Assembly (NCBI RefSeq): GCF_022749515.1
Contig: NZ_CP094242.1
Coordinates: forward strand, 186,001-250,000
Source of the DNA: Morococcus cerebrosus
Lineage (GTDB): Bacteria; Pseudomonadota; Gammaproteobacteria; Burkholderiales; Neisseriaceae
DNA: 64,000 nucleotides
Reading direction: 5' to 3'
Shown here: one piece after another, positions 38,101 through 46,684 of the stretch
Numbering within the stretch: the first letter of the stretch is position 1
How the letters are laid out: every line of letters begins with the position of its first letter
Made by a program: the position numbers and the translations under genes
Notes under the pieces: generated by a model
Told to the model about the DNA's origin: nothing
What the model saw: the letters and a program-made list of their open reading frames with translations, nothing else
Databases searched by the model: none

Positions 38101-41100
38101 CAGTGGCAAACCTGTCAGCATTGACGGTACGACCGGCACAGTGAGCGGACTGAGCAACACCACATTGGGTGCCGCTCCATTGGCCGACTCAAACAAAGCC
38201 GCGACCGAAGCCCAGCTGGACGCTACCCAAGTGAACCTGAAAAACATCTTGGGTGGAGAAGCCAAGAACGAGAACGGCAATGTATCCACAGAAGATATCG
38301 GCGGAACAGGTGAAAACACCATCCACGACGCGATCAAGTCAGTGAAAGCGACAGCCGACAAAGGTTGGAAGCTGAAAGCGAACGAAGAAGCCGACAGCGA
38401 AAGCGAAAAAATCGCAGCTGGCGACACCGTGACCGTGAAACAAGGTAAGAACATCCGAGTGAAACGCAGCGGCAAAGAGCTGACGATTGAAACTGCGGAC
38501 GACGTAGCGTTCAACAAAGTGACAGTCGGCAACAGCGTACTGACCACAGACGGACTGACCACACCGCAAGTTACTGCGGGTGACAGCGTATTGGGCAACA
38601 ACGGTCTGACGATTGCCAACGGTGCAGCAAATGCTCCGGTATCCCTGACCAAAGACGGACTGAACAACGGCGGCAACAAAGTTACCGACGTAGCCAAAGG
38701 TACGGCGGATACCGACGCAGTGAACTTCAGCCAGCTGAACCCGATTGCCAAAGCATTGAATACGACTGTCAATCCAGACGGCTCTATCGCAGCGCCTAAC
38801 TTTACCGTCAAACATGCCGACGGTACGGAAGGTACACCTGTACATACTGTTCAAGACGCTTTGGACAAAGTAGGTGAAGAAGTAACCAAAGGCATCAACG
38901 TTGGCGGTACCACCGGCAGCAACAAATACGCGTTGGGCGGCACGATCAACATCAAAGGCGACAGCAACATTGTCAGCGACACCGTTGAAGGCGGCGTACA
39001 ACTGAAACTTGCCGACACCGTTAAAATCGGACAAGACAGTGGCAAACCTGTCAGCATTGACGGTACGACCGGCACAGTGAGCGGACTGAGCAACACCACA
39101 TTGGGTGCCGCTCCATTGGCCGACTCAAACAAAGCCGCGACCGAAGCCCAGCTGGACGCTACCCAAGTGAACCTGAAAAACATCTTGGGTGGAGAAGCCA
39201 AGAACGAGAACGGCAATGTATCCACAGAAGATATCGGCGGAACAGGTGAAAACACCATCCACGACGCGATCAAGTCAGTGAAAGCGACAGCCGACAAAGG
39301 TTGGAAGCTGAAAGCGAACGAAGAAGCCGACAGCGAAAGCGAAAAAATCGCAGCTGGCGACACCGTGACCGTGAAACAAGGTAAGAACATCCGAGTGAAA
39401 CGCAGCGGCAAAGAGCTGACGATTGAAACTGCGGACGACGTAGCGTTCAACAAAGTGACAGTCGGCAACAGCGTACTGACCACAGACGGACTGACCACAC
39501 CGCAAGTTACTGCGGGTGACAGCGTATTGGGCAACAACGGTCTGACGATTGCCAACGGTGCAGCAAATGCTCCGGTATCCCTGACCAAAGACGGACTGAA
39601 CAACGGCGGCAACAAAGTTACCGACGTAGCCAAAGGTACGGCGGATACCGACGCAGTGAACTTCAGCCAGCTGAACCCGATTGCCAAAGCATTGAATACG
39701 ACTGTCAATCCAGACGGCTCTATCGCAGCGCCTAACTTTACCGTCAAACATGCCGACGGTACGGAAGGTACACCTGTACATACTGTTCAAGACGCTTTGG
39801 ACAAAGTAGGTGAAGAAGTAACCAAAGGCATCAACGTTGGCGGTACCACCGGCAGCAACAAATACGCGTTGGGCGGCACGATCAACATCAAAGGCGACAG
39901 CAACATTGTCAGCGACACCGTTGAAGGCGGCGTACAACTGAAACTTGCCGACACCGTTAAAATCGGACAAGACAGTGGCAAACCTGTCAGCATTGACGGT
40001 ACGACCGGCACAGTGAGCGGACTGAGCAACACCACATTGGGTGCCGCTCCATTGGCCGACTCAAACAAAGCCGCGACCGAAGCCCAGCTGGACGCTACCC
40101 AAGTGAACCTGAAAAACATCTTGGGTGGAGAAGCCAAGAACGAGAACGGCAATGTATCCACAGAAGATATCGGCGGAACAGGTGAAAACACCATCCACGA
40201 CGCGATCAAGTCAGTGAAAGCGACAGCCGACAAAGGTTGGAAGCTGAAAGCGAACGAAGAAGCCGACAGCGAAAGCGAAAAAATCGCAGCTGGCGACACC
40301 GTGACCGTGAAACAAGGTAAGAACATCCGAGTGAAACGCAGCGGCAAAGAGCTGACGATTGAAACTGCGGACGACGTAGCGTTCAACAAAGTGACAGTCG
40401 GCAACAGCGTACTGACCACAGACGGACTGACCACACCGCAAGTTACTGCGGGTGACAGCGTATTGGGCAACAACGGTCTGACGATTGCCAACGGTGCAGC
40501 AAATGCTCCGGTATCCCTGACCAAAGACGGACTGAACAACGGCGGCAACAAAGTTACCGACGTAGCCAAAGGTACGGCGGATACCGACGCAGTGAACTTC
40601 AGCCAGCTGAACCCGATTGCCAAAGCATTGAATACGACTGTCAATCCAGACGGCTCTATCGCAGCGCCTAACTTTACCGTCAAACATGCCGACGGTACGG
40701 AAGGTACACCTGTACATACTGTTCAAGACGCTTTGGACAAAGTAGGTGAAGAAGTAACCAAAGGCATCAACGTTGGCGGTACCACCGGCAGCAACAAATA
40801 CGCGTTGGGCGGCACGATCAACATCAAAGGCGACAGCAACATTGTCAGCGACACCGTTGAAGGCGGCGTACAACTGAAACTTGCCGACACCGTTAAAATC
40901 GGACAAGACAGTGGCAAACCTGTCAGCATTGACGGTACGACCGGCACAGTGAGCGGACTGAGCAACACCACATTGGGTGCCGCTCCATTGGCCGACTCAA
41001 ACAAAGCCGCGACCGAAGCCCAGCTGGACGCTACCCAAGTGAACCTGAAAAACATCTTGGGTGGAGAAGCCAAGAACGAGAACGGCAATGTATCCACAGA

Positions 41101-44100
41101 AGATATCGGCGGAACAGGTGAAAACACCATCCACGACGCGATCAAGTCAGTGAAAGCGACAGCCGACAAAGGTTGGAAGCTGAAAGCGAACGAAGAAGCC
41201 GACAGCGAAAGCGAAAAAATCGCAGCTGGCGACACCGTGACCGTGAAACAAGGTAAGAACATCCGAGTGAAACGCAGCGGCAAAGAGCTGACGATTGAAA
41301 CTGCGGACGACGTAGCGTTCAACAAAGTGACAGTCGGCAACAGCGTACTGACCACAGACGGACTGACCACACCGCAAGTTACTGCGGGTGACAGCGTATT
41401 GGGCAACAACGGTCTGACGATTGCCAACGGTACGGCCGGCTCACCGGTATCGCTGACCAAAGGCGGACTGAACAACGGCGGCAACAAAGTTACCAACGTA
41501 GCCAAAGGTACGGCGGATACTGACGGAGTGAACGTCAGCCAGTTGAACCCAGTAGCCAAAGCGTTGAATACCAACATTGATCCGACAACTGGAGAGGTTG
41601 CAGCGCCTAGCTTTACCGTTACCAAAGCGGACGGCACGAAACATCCTGCCGTAGGCACCGTTCAAGACGCATTGGACAAAGTGGGAGAGGAAGTGACCAA
41701 AGGTCTGAACATTGTTGCGGACAACGGGTCGTCTGAAAAAGTGAACTTGGGCGATACAGTCAAGTACACAAGCAAAGACAAGAACATCGTTACCACAAGC
41801 GGTACAGGCAAAGAAATCGACTTCAGCCTGGCCGAGAAAGTGACCATCGGTAAAGACGCAGCGAACGGCGGCAAACCGGTAGTGATTGACGGTAAAGAAG
41901 GTATTGTCAGCGGACTGACCAACACCACATTGGGTGCCGCTCCATTGGCCGACTCAAACAAAGCCGCGACCGAAGCCCAACTGGACGCAACCCAAGTGAA
42001 TTTGGCAAACGTCTTGGGCGGTAACGCAGCCAACAACAACGGCAACGTTACGACCAGCGACATCGGCGGAACAGGTGAAAGCAACGTCCACGACGCGATC
42101 AAGTCAGTGAAAGCGACAGCCGACAAAGGTTGGAAGCTGAAAGCGAACGAAGAAGCCGACAGCGAAAGCGAAAAAATCGCAGCTGGCGACACCGTGACCG
42201 TGAAACAAGGTAAGAACATCCGAGTGAAACGCAGCGGCAAAGAGTTGACGATTGAGACTGCGGACGATGTTGCATTCAACAAAGTGACAGTCGGCAACAG
42301 CGTATTGACCACAGACGGACTGACCACACCGCAAGTTACCGCGGGTGACAGCGTATTGGGCAACAACGGACTGACGATTGCCAACGGTACGGCCGGCTCA
42401 CCGGTATCGCTGACCAAAGACGGACTGAACAACGGCGGCAACAAAGTTACCAACGTAGCCAAAGGTACGGCGGATACTGACGGAGTGAACGTCAGCCAGT
42501 TGAACCCAGTAGCCAAAGCGTTGAATACCAACATTGATCCGACAACTGGAGAGGTTGCAGCGCCTAGCTTTACCGTTACCAAAGCGGACGGCACGAAACA
42601 TCCTGCCGTAGGCACCGTTCAAGACGCATTGGACAAAGTGGGAGAGGAAGTGACCAAAGGTCTGAACATTGTTGCGGACAACGGGTCGTCTGAAAAAGTG
42701 AACTTGGGCGATACAGTCAAGTACACAAGCAAAGACAAGAACATCGTTACCACAAGCGGTACAGGCAAAGAAATCGACTTCAGCCTGGCCGAGAAAGTGA
42801 CCATCGGTAAAGACGCAGCGAACGGCGGCAAACCGGTAGTGATTGACGGTAAAGAAGGTATTGTCAGCGGACTGACCAACACCACATTGGGTGCTGCCCC
42901 ATTGGCCGGATCGAACAAAGCCGCGACCGAAGCCCAGCTGGACGCAACCCAAGTGAATTTGGCAAACGTCTTGGGCGGTAACGCAGCCAACAACAACGGC
43001 AACGTTACGACCAGCGACATCGGCGGTACAGGTGAAAACAACGTCCACGACGCGATCAAGTCAGTGAAAGCGACAGCCGACAAAGGTTGGAACCTGAATG
43101 CCAACGATGAGACCTCGTCTGAAAAAATCGGCGCAGGTGATACCGTGACCTTCAAAGAAGGCAAAAACGTCAAAGTCAGCCGCAACGGTAAGAGCATTAC
43201 CATAGCAACTTCAGACGACGTATCCTTCAAGACAGTAACTGTCGGCGACAGTGTATTGACGGATAACGGTCTGACCGTGGGCAACGGCAAAGCAGGCAAA
43301 CCTGTCAGTCTGACCAAAGACGGACTGAACAACGGCGGCAACAAGATTGCCAACGTAGCCGCAGGTGAAGCCGACACCGACGCAGTGAATGTTGCACAGC
43401 TCAAAGCAGCCGCAGCGAAAGCGACATCCAAAGTGGACAGCGGCAACGACAACATCGTCGTCACACCTGAGCAAAATGCCGACGGCAGCACCACTTACAA
43501 AGTGGCGACCGCACCCAACCTCAAAGCCGACAGCTTCACCGCAGGCGATACCGTTGTGAACAACGACGGCGTCAAAGTTGGCGACAAAGTGGCACTGGGC
43601 AAAGACGGTCTGAAAGCAGGCGATGTGAACATCACTACCGACGGCATCAACGCAGGCAACAAAGCCATCAGTAACGTTGCCGAAGGTAAGAAAGACACCG
43701 ACGCAGTGAACGTTGCACAGCTCAAAGCAGCTGCAGCGAAAGCCACATCCAAAGTGGAAAGCGGCAACGACAACATCGTTGTCACGCCTGAGCAAAATGC
43801 CGACGGTAGCATCACCTATAAGGTGGCTACTGCCCCCGACCTTAAAGCTGACAGCCTGACCACAGGCGATACCGTTGTGAACAACGACGGCGTTAAAGTC
43901 GGCGATAAAGTGGCGTTGACTAAAGACGGACTGGACAACGGCGGTAACAAGGTTGCTAACGTAGCTGCAGGCGAAGCCGACACCGACGCAGTGAACGTTG
44001 CGCAGCTCAAAGCAGCCGCAGCGAAAGCTACGTCGAAAGTGGAAAGTGGCAACGACAACATTGTCGTCACACCTGAGCAAAATGCCGACGGCAGCACCAC

Positions 44101-45196
44101 TTACAAAGTGGCAACTGCCCCCGACCTTAAAGCTGACAGTCTGACCACAGGTGATACCGTTGTGAACAACGACGGCGTCAAAGTCGGCGATAAAGTGGCT
44201 CTGGGCAAAGACGGTCTGAAAGCAGGCGATGTCAACATCACTGCCGACGGTATCAATGCAGGCAACAAAGCCATCAGTAACGTTGCTGAAGGCAAGAAAG
44301 ATACTGATGCAGTAAATGTTGGACAGTTGAATCGTCTGACCGCTGCTGCTAAGACAGAAGTCGAAGCCGGTACCAACATTGCCAGCGTCAGCAGCAAACA
44401 AGGTGCGAACAAACAAACTGTTTACACCATTAATGCTGATGGTGCGAGCGTCTCCGCTGGTTCCGACAAAATTGTCGTGACTAAAGGCAAAAAAGACGCC
44501 AACAATGTGACCGACTACGCGGTTGACCTGTCTAAAGCCGTCAAAGACGACATCGCCAAAGGCGTAGCGGCGAAAGACGCAGTAGACAACAAAGGCATCA
44601 GCTTCGCAGGTGACAGCGGTACGACCGTTGCCAACAAACTGGGCGATACCGTAGCCGTCAAAGGCGATGCCAACATTACCACCACCGCAGGCGCAAACGG
44701 CATTCAGGTCGGCCTCAACAAAGACCTGAAAGTCGACAGCGTCACGACAGGCGGCGTAACCGTTAACGCTCAAGGCATTAGTATTGGTGCGCCGACTGCG
44801 TACAATCCGGCAAATACCGTCAGCCTCAGTCCGAATGGTCTAAACAACGGTGGACAACGCATCACCAACGTCGCTCCGGCGAAAGAAGGTACTGATGCAG
44901 TCAACCTGAACCAGCTTGTTGGTATGGGTAACGCTCTGCAAAACAACATTGCAAACGTCGGCAAAAAAGCCTACGCAGGTGTAGCGGGTGCGATTGCACA
45001 AGGCTCGATTCCGCAAGTAACCCGTCCGGGTGCGACCGGTATCGGCGTGGGTAGCGGCTACTACGGTGGTCAATCCGCCATGGCAATCGGCGTGTCTGCG
45101 ATGAGCGACGGCGGTAACTGGATTGTTAAAGGCAACTTCTCTGCCAACACAGACGGTCACGTCGGTGTCGGAGCAGGTGCGTTGTACCAGTGGTAA
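32138..45196 (+). CDS. Giant trimeric autotransporter adhesin (YadA/Hia-like, type Vc secretion)
   Basis: 4352 residues. The extended signal peptide has the ESPR motif (MNKIFKVVWNRTIGSFVV), an unusual insert encoded partly by an uptake word (GRLKT, 44-48), and a hydrophobic core ending at SAWA (about 65-68). Two YadA-type head regions with repeated AIAIG/SVAVG-like motifs (about 85-450 and 690-1150) each end in a neck (VAPGAITATSTDAVNGSQLY, about 505-524, and a second near 1197). A very long stalk of repeats follows. The C-terminal about 90 residues form the YadA anchor (GNALQNNIANVGKKAYAGVA to final Trp). Trimers would project from the outer membrane and bind host or bacterial surfaces. The gene is monocistronic with a strong terminator. 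Confidence 0.96.
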   Translation: MNKIFKVVWNRTIGSFVVTSELAKGRVKSSSEGAEGDVRASEEGRLKTLFRLTALSAALFGLSESAWAHPIINSTAPANTTGIVATGNASETAVGGGSARGVGSVAVGAFAKAGTRIEADGAVAIGGSQANTGAYADGNNAIAIGQASNAYAAKAISIGSDTIASKDWTSAIGARAEAKNLGATALGSWTQATGEYSIAIGGSDAQGRGADAGTLASGSRSTAIGRNAKSAGADAIALGTGAQATLTNSIAIGKNSVATGVNNIAKNPVNVGNAVAIGSGVQALGEDSVAIGVSAGANLTTATTKQSLAIGWTAKATGTAQAVAIGPDAIASGAQSTSIGNNTRATGDSSIAIGGDDWNIVREKTVAAAGNKQVHQIYQDLTGVEMKRQGVAYNNPFKGTTAGDAAVAVGVTALAEGVLSTAFGSGTSASGIGAAAFGVGASASQDKSVAIGAGSRTNTDATAVTTATVNGITYSGFAGTDHITPGSQVSFGSAGYERQLKHVAPGAITATSTDAVNGSQLYALHVGAGNIAKSVADALGGGATVGNDPTNNQGSFVTLPSYDVLKGNAEPNTAGNGTAKFNTTPARNIADALTNLNTYVNQGFTVKDNAGDAKGIVTPGESVQFADGNATTVTVDTEANGNTKIKYDVKVDDKTIKVVDGKLTGASQTHFYSVKNEDQTKGNYNNDGATGDNALAAGVDASATANGTTAVGLKAQASAESAIAVGSETKAAAKNAVVIGNKASVEAATDSVINVNGTTTGEGSVAVGAASKASGTNATAVGQAANAYGQNSFAGGQVSNAKGKSSVAVGDGANALNDSAVALGAYTTASNVGSTAVGFGSNALGWASFAGGHSAKAEASSAVALGHEAQAVGGKAVAIGKSSHAAKDSGIALGDGAKAAEVNAIAIGSTNNAWKEDSIALGRAANADGAASLALGLNSHTRLDNAIALGNGANADHSNSIAIGKSSHAAESAGVAIGNDARALKFSSVVIGDQAQSNNSRSVVIGYHASATNPAKPASAEEDYNQTVAIGAYANAWGDQSTAIGNNVDAKGNSSIAIGADDWDTVAVKTVEGTGKTVKEVYQDYTGDVMETGSYTHTTSSEAAVAIGTKSQAIGQLSTAFGTGTIAEGVASAAFGMGAKATQGNSVAIGAGSTTTTGATSVNEATVNNLKYSGFAGGNSVNPGDQVSFGSKNYERQLKNVAPGEISNTSTDAINGSQLYAVQNVLGNTAQTVKNVLGGDAAVDENGSITMSNIGNTGAGNIHDAIKSVKETAEKGWKLKANDEADSESEKIAAGDTVTVKQGKNIRVKRSSKELTIETADDVAFNKVTVGNSVLTTDGLTTPQVTAGDSVLGNNGLNIANGANPVSLTKSGLDNGGNKVTNIADGVADTDAASYKQVKAAKTEVQKGTNVVSVDKTEGTDGHAIYTVNAKGTAVSAEGTENGLKLTSSEDSTTNVTTYNLDLSDKTKDSLKKADSALQGIDVKVNDENVKTLTKDDSTLKFVNGTGTTAENKGGTVTFNVNKSTLTTGAGGVVSADTAGDAFATAADVAKAINKAVVDSEKTSVVAAGDNTHVAAVEAGNQTTYTVHADNTTVSVKDGGKLALKSSEATNSNHTKTTNYELDLSDDTKAEIQKGVDAKNIVDTKGITFSGNSGSPVTKKLDETLAIKGDDTNVVTESGTDGITVKLKDEITVQTVNADKLKAGDSVLTNDGLNIANGNNPVSLTKSGLNNGGNKITKVAKGENEDDAVNYAQLKELAEKGLTFDADGNTSTSSKKLGERVGIKGGNNITTSADSDNVTVKLNDDITLNSVTATTLKAGNSELTTTGLTTPQVTAGDSVLGNNGLTIANGAANAPVSLTKDGLNNGGNKVTDVAKGTADTDAVNFSQLNPIAKALNTTVNPDGSIAAPNFTVKHADGTEGTPVHTVQDALDKVGEEVTKGINVGGTTGSNKYALGGTINIKGDSNIVSDTVEGGVQLKLADTVKIGQDSGKPVSIDGTTGTVSGLSNTTLGAAPLADSNKAATEAQLDATQVNLKNILGGEAKNENGNVSTEDIGGTGENTIHDAIKSVKATADKGWKLKANEEADSESEKIAAGDTVTVKQGKNIRVKRSGKELTIETADDVAFNKVTVGNSVLTTDGLTTPQVTAGDSVLGNNGLTIANGAANAPVSLTKDGLNNGGNKVTDVAKGTADTDAVNFSQLNPIAKALNTTVNPDGSIAAPNFTVKHADGTEGTPVHTVQDALDKVGEEVTKGINVGGTTGSNKYALGGTINIKGDSNIVSDTVEGGVQLKLADTVKIGQDSGKPVSIDGTTGTVSGLSNTTLGAAPLADSNKAATEAQLDATQVNLKNILGGEAKNENGNVSTEDIGGTGENTIHDAIKSVKATADKGWKLKANEEADSESEKIAAGDTVTVKQGKNIRVKRSGKELTIETADDVAFNKVTVGNSVLTTDGLTTPQVTAGDSVLGNNGLTIANGAANAPVSLTKDGLNNGGNKVTDVAKGTADTDAVNFSQLNPIAKALNTTVNPDGSIAAPNFTVKHADGTEGTPVHTVQDALDKVGEEVTKGINVGGTTGSNKYALGGTINIKGDSNIVSDTVEGGVQLKLADTVKIGQDSGKPVSIDGTTGTVSGLSNTTLGAAPLADSNKAATEAQLDATQVNLKNILGGEAKNENGNVSTEDIGGTGENTIHDAIKSVKATADKGWKLKANEEADSESEKIAAGDTVTVKQGKNIRVKRSGKELTIETADDVAFNKVTVGNSVLTTDGLTTPQVTAGDSVLGNNGLTIANGAANAPVSLTKDGLNNGGNKVTDVAKGTADTDAVNFSQLNPIAKALNTTVNPDGSIAAPNFTVKHADGTEGTPVHTVQDALDKVGEEVTKGINVGGTTGSNKYALGGTINIKGDSNIVSDTVEGGVQLKLADTVKIGQDSGKPVSIDGTTGTVSGLSNTTLGAAPLADSNKAATEAQLDATQVNLKNILGGEAKNENGNVSTEDIGGTGENTIHDAIKSVKATADKGWKLKANEEADSESEKIAAGDTVTVKQGKNIRVKRSGKELTIETADDVAFNKVTVGNSVLTTDGLTTPQVTAGDSVLGNNGLTIANGTAGSPVSLTKGGLNNGGNKVTNVAKGTADTDGVNVSQLNPVAKALNTNIDPTTGEVAAPSFTVTKADGTKHPAVGTVQDALDKVGEEVTKGLNIVADNGSSEKVNLGDTVKYTSKDKNIVTTSGTGKEIDFSLAEKVTIGKDAANGGKPVVIDGKEGIVSGLTNTTLGAAPLADSNKAATEAQLDATQVNLANVLGGNAANNNGNVTTSDIGGTGESNVHDAIKSVKATADKGWKLKANEEADSESEKIAAGDTVTVKQGKNIRVKRSGKELTIETADDVAFNKVTVGNSVLTTDGLTTPQVTAGDSVLGNNGLTIANGTAGSPVSLTKDGLNNGGNKVTNVAKGTADTDGVNVSQLNPVAKALNTNIDPTTGEVAAPSFTVTKADGTKHPAVGTVQDALDKVGEEVTKGLNIVADNGSSEKVNLGDTVKYTSKDKNIVTTSGTGKEIDFSLAEKVTIGKDAANGGKPVVIDGKEGIVSGLTNTTLGAAPLAGSNKAATEAQLDATQVNLANVLGGNAANNNGNVTTSDIGGTGENNVHDAIKSVKATADKGWNLNANDETSSEKIGAGDTVTFKEGKNVKVSRNGKSITIATSDDVSFKTVTVGDSVLTDNGLTVGNGKAGKPVSLTKDGLNNGGNKIANVAAGEADTDAVNVAQLKAAAAKATSKVDSGNDNIVVTPEQNADGSTTYKVATAPNLKADSFTAGDTVVNNDGVKVGDKVALGKDGLKAGDVNITTDGINAGNKAISNVAEGKKDTDAVNVAQLKAAAAKATSKVESGNDNIVVTPEQNADGSITYKVATAPDLKADSLTTGDTVVNNDGVKVGDKVALTKDGLDNGGNKVANVAAGEADTDAVNVAQLKAAAAKATSKVESGNDNIVVTPEQNADGSTTYKVATAPDLKADSLTTGDTVVNNDGVKVGDKVALGKDGLKAGDVNITADGINAGNKAISNVAEGKKDTDAVNVGQLNRLTAAAKTEVEAGTNIASVSSKQGANKQTVYTINADGASVSAGSDKIVVTKGKKDANNVTDYAVDLSKAVKDDIAKGVAAKDAVDNKGISFAGDSGTTVANKLGDTVAVKGDANITTTAGANGIQVGLNKDLKVDSVTTGGVTVNAQGISIGAPTAYNPANTVSLSPNGLNNGGQRITNVAPAKEGTDAVNLNQLVGMGNALQNNIANVGKKAYAGVAGAIAQGSIPQVTRPGATGIGVGSGYYGGQSAMAIGVSAMSDGGNWIVKGNFSANTDGHVGVGAGALYQW
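37616..41359 (+). repeat. Four tandem 936-bp repeats within the autotransporter stalk
   Basis: Units start at 37616, 38552, 39488 and 40424, each 312 codons, beginning at GGACTGACCACACCGCAAG. They appear identical: the sense translation and the translations of two antisense frames agree between copies, which leaves little room for differences. A fifth copy starts at 41360 and matches for about 70 bp before changing to a variant. Confidence 0.92.
41360..43090 (+). repeat. Variant 957-bp repeats of the autotransporter stalk
   Basis: Two near-identical copies start at 41360 and 42317 (319 codons). They share the flanks of the 936-bp unit but carry a different middle (GLNIVADNGSSEKVNLGD and following). 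Only scattered changes separate them (KGG/KDG, ADSNK/AGSNK, GESNV/GENNV). The second diverges at about 43090. Confidence 0.85.
43400..44330 (+). repeat. Three shorter tandem repeats near the autotransporter C-terminus
   Basis: Copies beginning at about 43400, 43721 and 44006 (spacings of 107 and 95 codons) encode the motif NIVVTPEQNADGS plus GDTVVNNDGVKVGDKVAL. The middle copy lacks the short KAGDVNIT segment present in the first and third. Confidence 0.85.
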
Positions 45197-45223
45197 GCTA
45201 ACGGCTCTTAGCTAAAGCAAAGC

Positions 45224-45267
45224 AAAGGTCGTCTGAAATCCAAAACAGGGTTTCAGACGACCTTTTT
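45224..45267 (+). terminator. Uptake-sequence terminator after the autotransporter
   Basis: AAAGGTCGTCTGAAA pairs with TTTCAGACGACCTTTTTT around a 13-nt loop, followed by a T-run, 28 bp past the stop. A further single reversed uptake word lies at about 45371-45383; 45268-45396 holds nothing else. Confidence 0.88.
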
Positions 45268-45396
45268 TATATCTTGTATGAAGGGTAAATTAGTTTTATT
45301 TGAAATTCATGGCTGGAAGGATGATGGAAGTTGTTTCTTCTGAAATCTAAATAAAGCAACATCACGACTTTTTCAGACGACCTTTGGTGATTCAAT

Positions 45397-46398
45397 TTAC
45401 CAAATCCCTGTAAACGTTTTTTCTGCCCGCCAAAATTTCCAACGTGATTTGGGTGTGAGTGTTAATACGCCGCCGTTTTCCCCATCAGTCGTCAAGGTCA
45501 GGTTTTTGAGACGACCTGTGTGCAACGCCTGCCAAATCGGGTGAAACCAGCGTTGTTCCCAATCCTGCAAAATATCTTGATAGGCCAGTACGTCCGCCGT
45601 CGATCCGGTAACGGCTAAATCATCCATAAAAATGACAGCTGTGTCTGTTCCTGTTTCTTGCATCCAAGAGGCAAAAGCGCGAAAGTCGTATGGTGCATCT
45701 ATGCGGCCGGAGGCAAATTGCGCCCACGGGCTGTCGGAGAATAGGGGGGATGATTGCTGCATCCCTTGAATATCATGCCACAGCCACAGACCGTTTATCG
45801 GCGGTGTTCCGAGTTGGTTGCGAATGTTGTTGATCGGGTGTTGGTGCAGCCACATTTGGATTTCTGTCTGCTTGGCCAGCCATTGTCCGCTATCTTTGCC
45901 TGATGCTTGTTCAGACGACCCCATTTGTCCGTAAATATCCAATGCAGGCTTAATTTGCCAGTCTTGCGGATTGGGTAATAAGACAAGCCACAAATCGGGG
46001 CGAATGGGGACGAACCGCCAACCCTCGTCCTGATAAAAATCAGATAGTTCGCGACATAATTCATCTGCCTCGTCAGTAGCAATACCGATATATTCGCCGC
46101 CAACGACGCTGACTTGGTGCAAACCCATCTGCTGCCATAGCGGGGAAGCCAATGCGGCAGGTTGTTGCTGTGGAACGTTTGCAGCAGTTTTTGCGTGTTC
46201 GAGCAGACTGCCGTCCCATAAATAACGCCCGTAAAATTTTGATGTTTCAACTGCTTGTTTGTGTAAATGTCCGAAGCGCAGCAGACGGTTGAAGGCGGGC
46301 AGGGTAAGAGATGGGACGGATTCGTCGCTTTGGCGGTTCAGCGACGGAACGGCAAGGGTCAGGTTCATGGCGGGCGGCAGGTTGGGAAAAAGCATCAT
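45397..46398 (-). CDS. Phosphoglycerate-mutase-like protein of unknown function
   Basis: 333 residues if started at ATG 46398; ATG 46365 (MNLTLAVPSLNRQ) is an equally good start and a TTG at 46455 is possible. It has no signal or membrane segment. It resembles a family annotated from cofactor-independent phosphoglycerate-mutase similarity (COG4255 type): LPAFNRLLRFG near the N-terminus, IRPDLWLVLLPNPQDW in the middle, then GLWLWHDIQG and VIFMDDLAVTGSTADVLAYQ. The metal-binding set of true mutases is not evident, so the catalytic role is doubtful. It is a solitary gene, convergent with the autotransporter. Confidence 0.7.
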   Translation of the reverse strand: MMLFPNLPPAMNLTLAVPSLNRQSDESVPSLTLPAFNRLLRFGHLHKQAVETSKFYGRYLWDGSLLEHAKTAANVPQQQPAALASPLWQQMGLHQVSVVGGEYIGIATDEADELCRELSDFYQDEGWRFVPIRPDLWLVLLPNPQDWQIKPALDIYGQMGSSEQASGKDSGQWLAKQTEIQMWLHQHPINNIRNQLGTPPINGLWLWHDIQGMQQSSPLFSDSPWAQFASGRIDAPYDFRAFASWMQETGTDTAVIFMDDLAVTGSTADVLAYQDILQDWEQRWFHPIWQALHTGRLKNLTLTTDGENGGVLTLTPKSRWKFWRAEKTFTGIW

Positions 46399-46446
46399 TT
46401 TAAGGGAGAATGCCGACCATTCCCAAATGTCTATGGGATGCGACGT

Positions 46447-46476
46447 TTGAAGCAATATACGCGATTGTGATATAAT
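46447..46476 (+). promoter_or_regulatory. Candidate sigma-70 promoter upstream of the M23 peptidase gene
   Basis: TTGAAG (46447-46452), an 18-bp spacer and a perfect TATAAT (46471-46476). If used, the message would have a leader of about 200 nt before the GTG start. A single uptake word lies in that leader near 46576. Confidence 0.4.
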
Positions 46477-46684
46477 TACGGACGTAAATTTCAGAAAAAA
46501 CGGGTGTAAATCAAAACAATAGCCTTGATAATACGCCCTTGGTTCCCCATTGTGCTGTTTGCCGGACTATGAAAAAGGTCGTCTGAAAGACGGATAAATA
46601 GCAGACAGTCTTCTTTTAAATAAAAATCACATTGCCCGTGCGGATTGATAAAACAGCCGCACCGCCGCATTAAAAGGATAATTC

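Noticed and set aside
37616..41359. Tandem repeats as a possible CRISPR array
   Set aside because: The unit is 936 bp, in-frame, coding and without unique spacers.
43211..44773. Long open frame (520 codons) on the minus strand inside the autotransporter gene, and similar 230-310-codon frames throughout 36000-43500
   Set aside because: They are antisense shadows of a repetitive, codon-biased gene; they repeat with the same period as the sense repeats and have low-complexity translations without family features.
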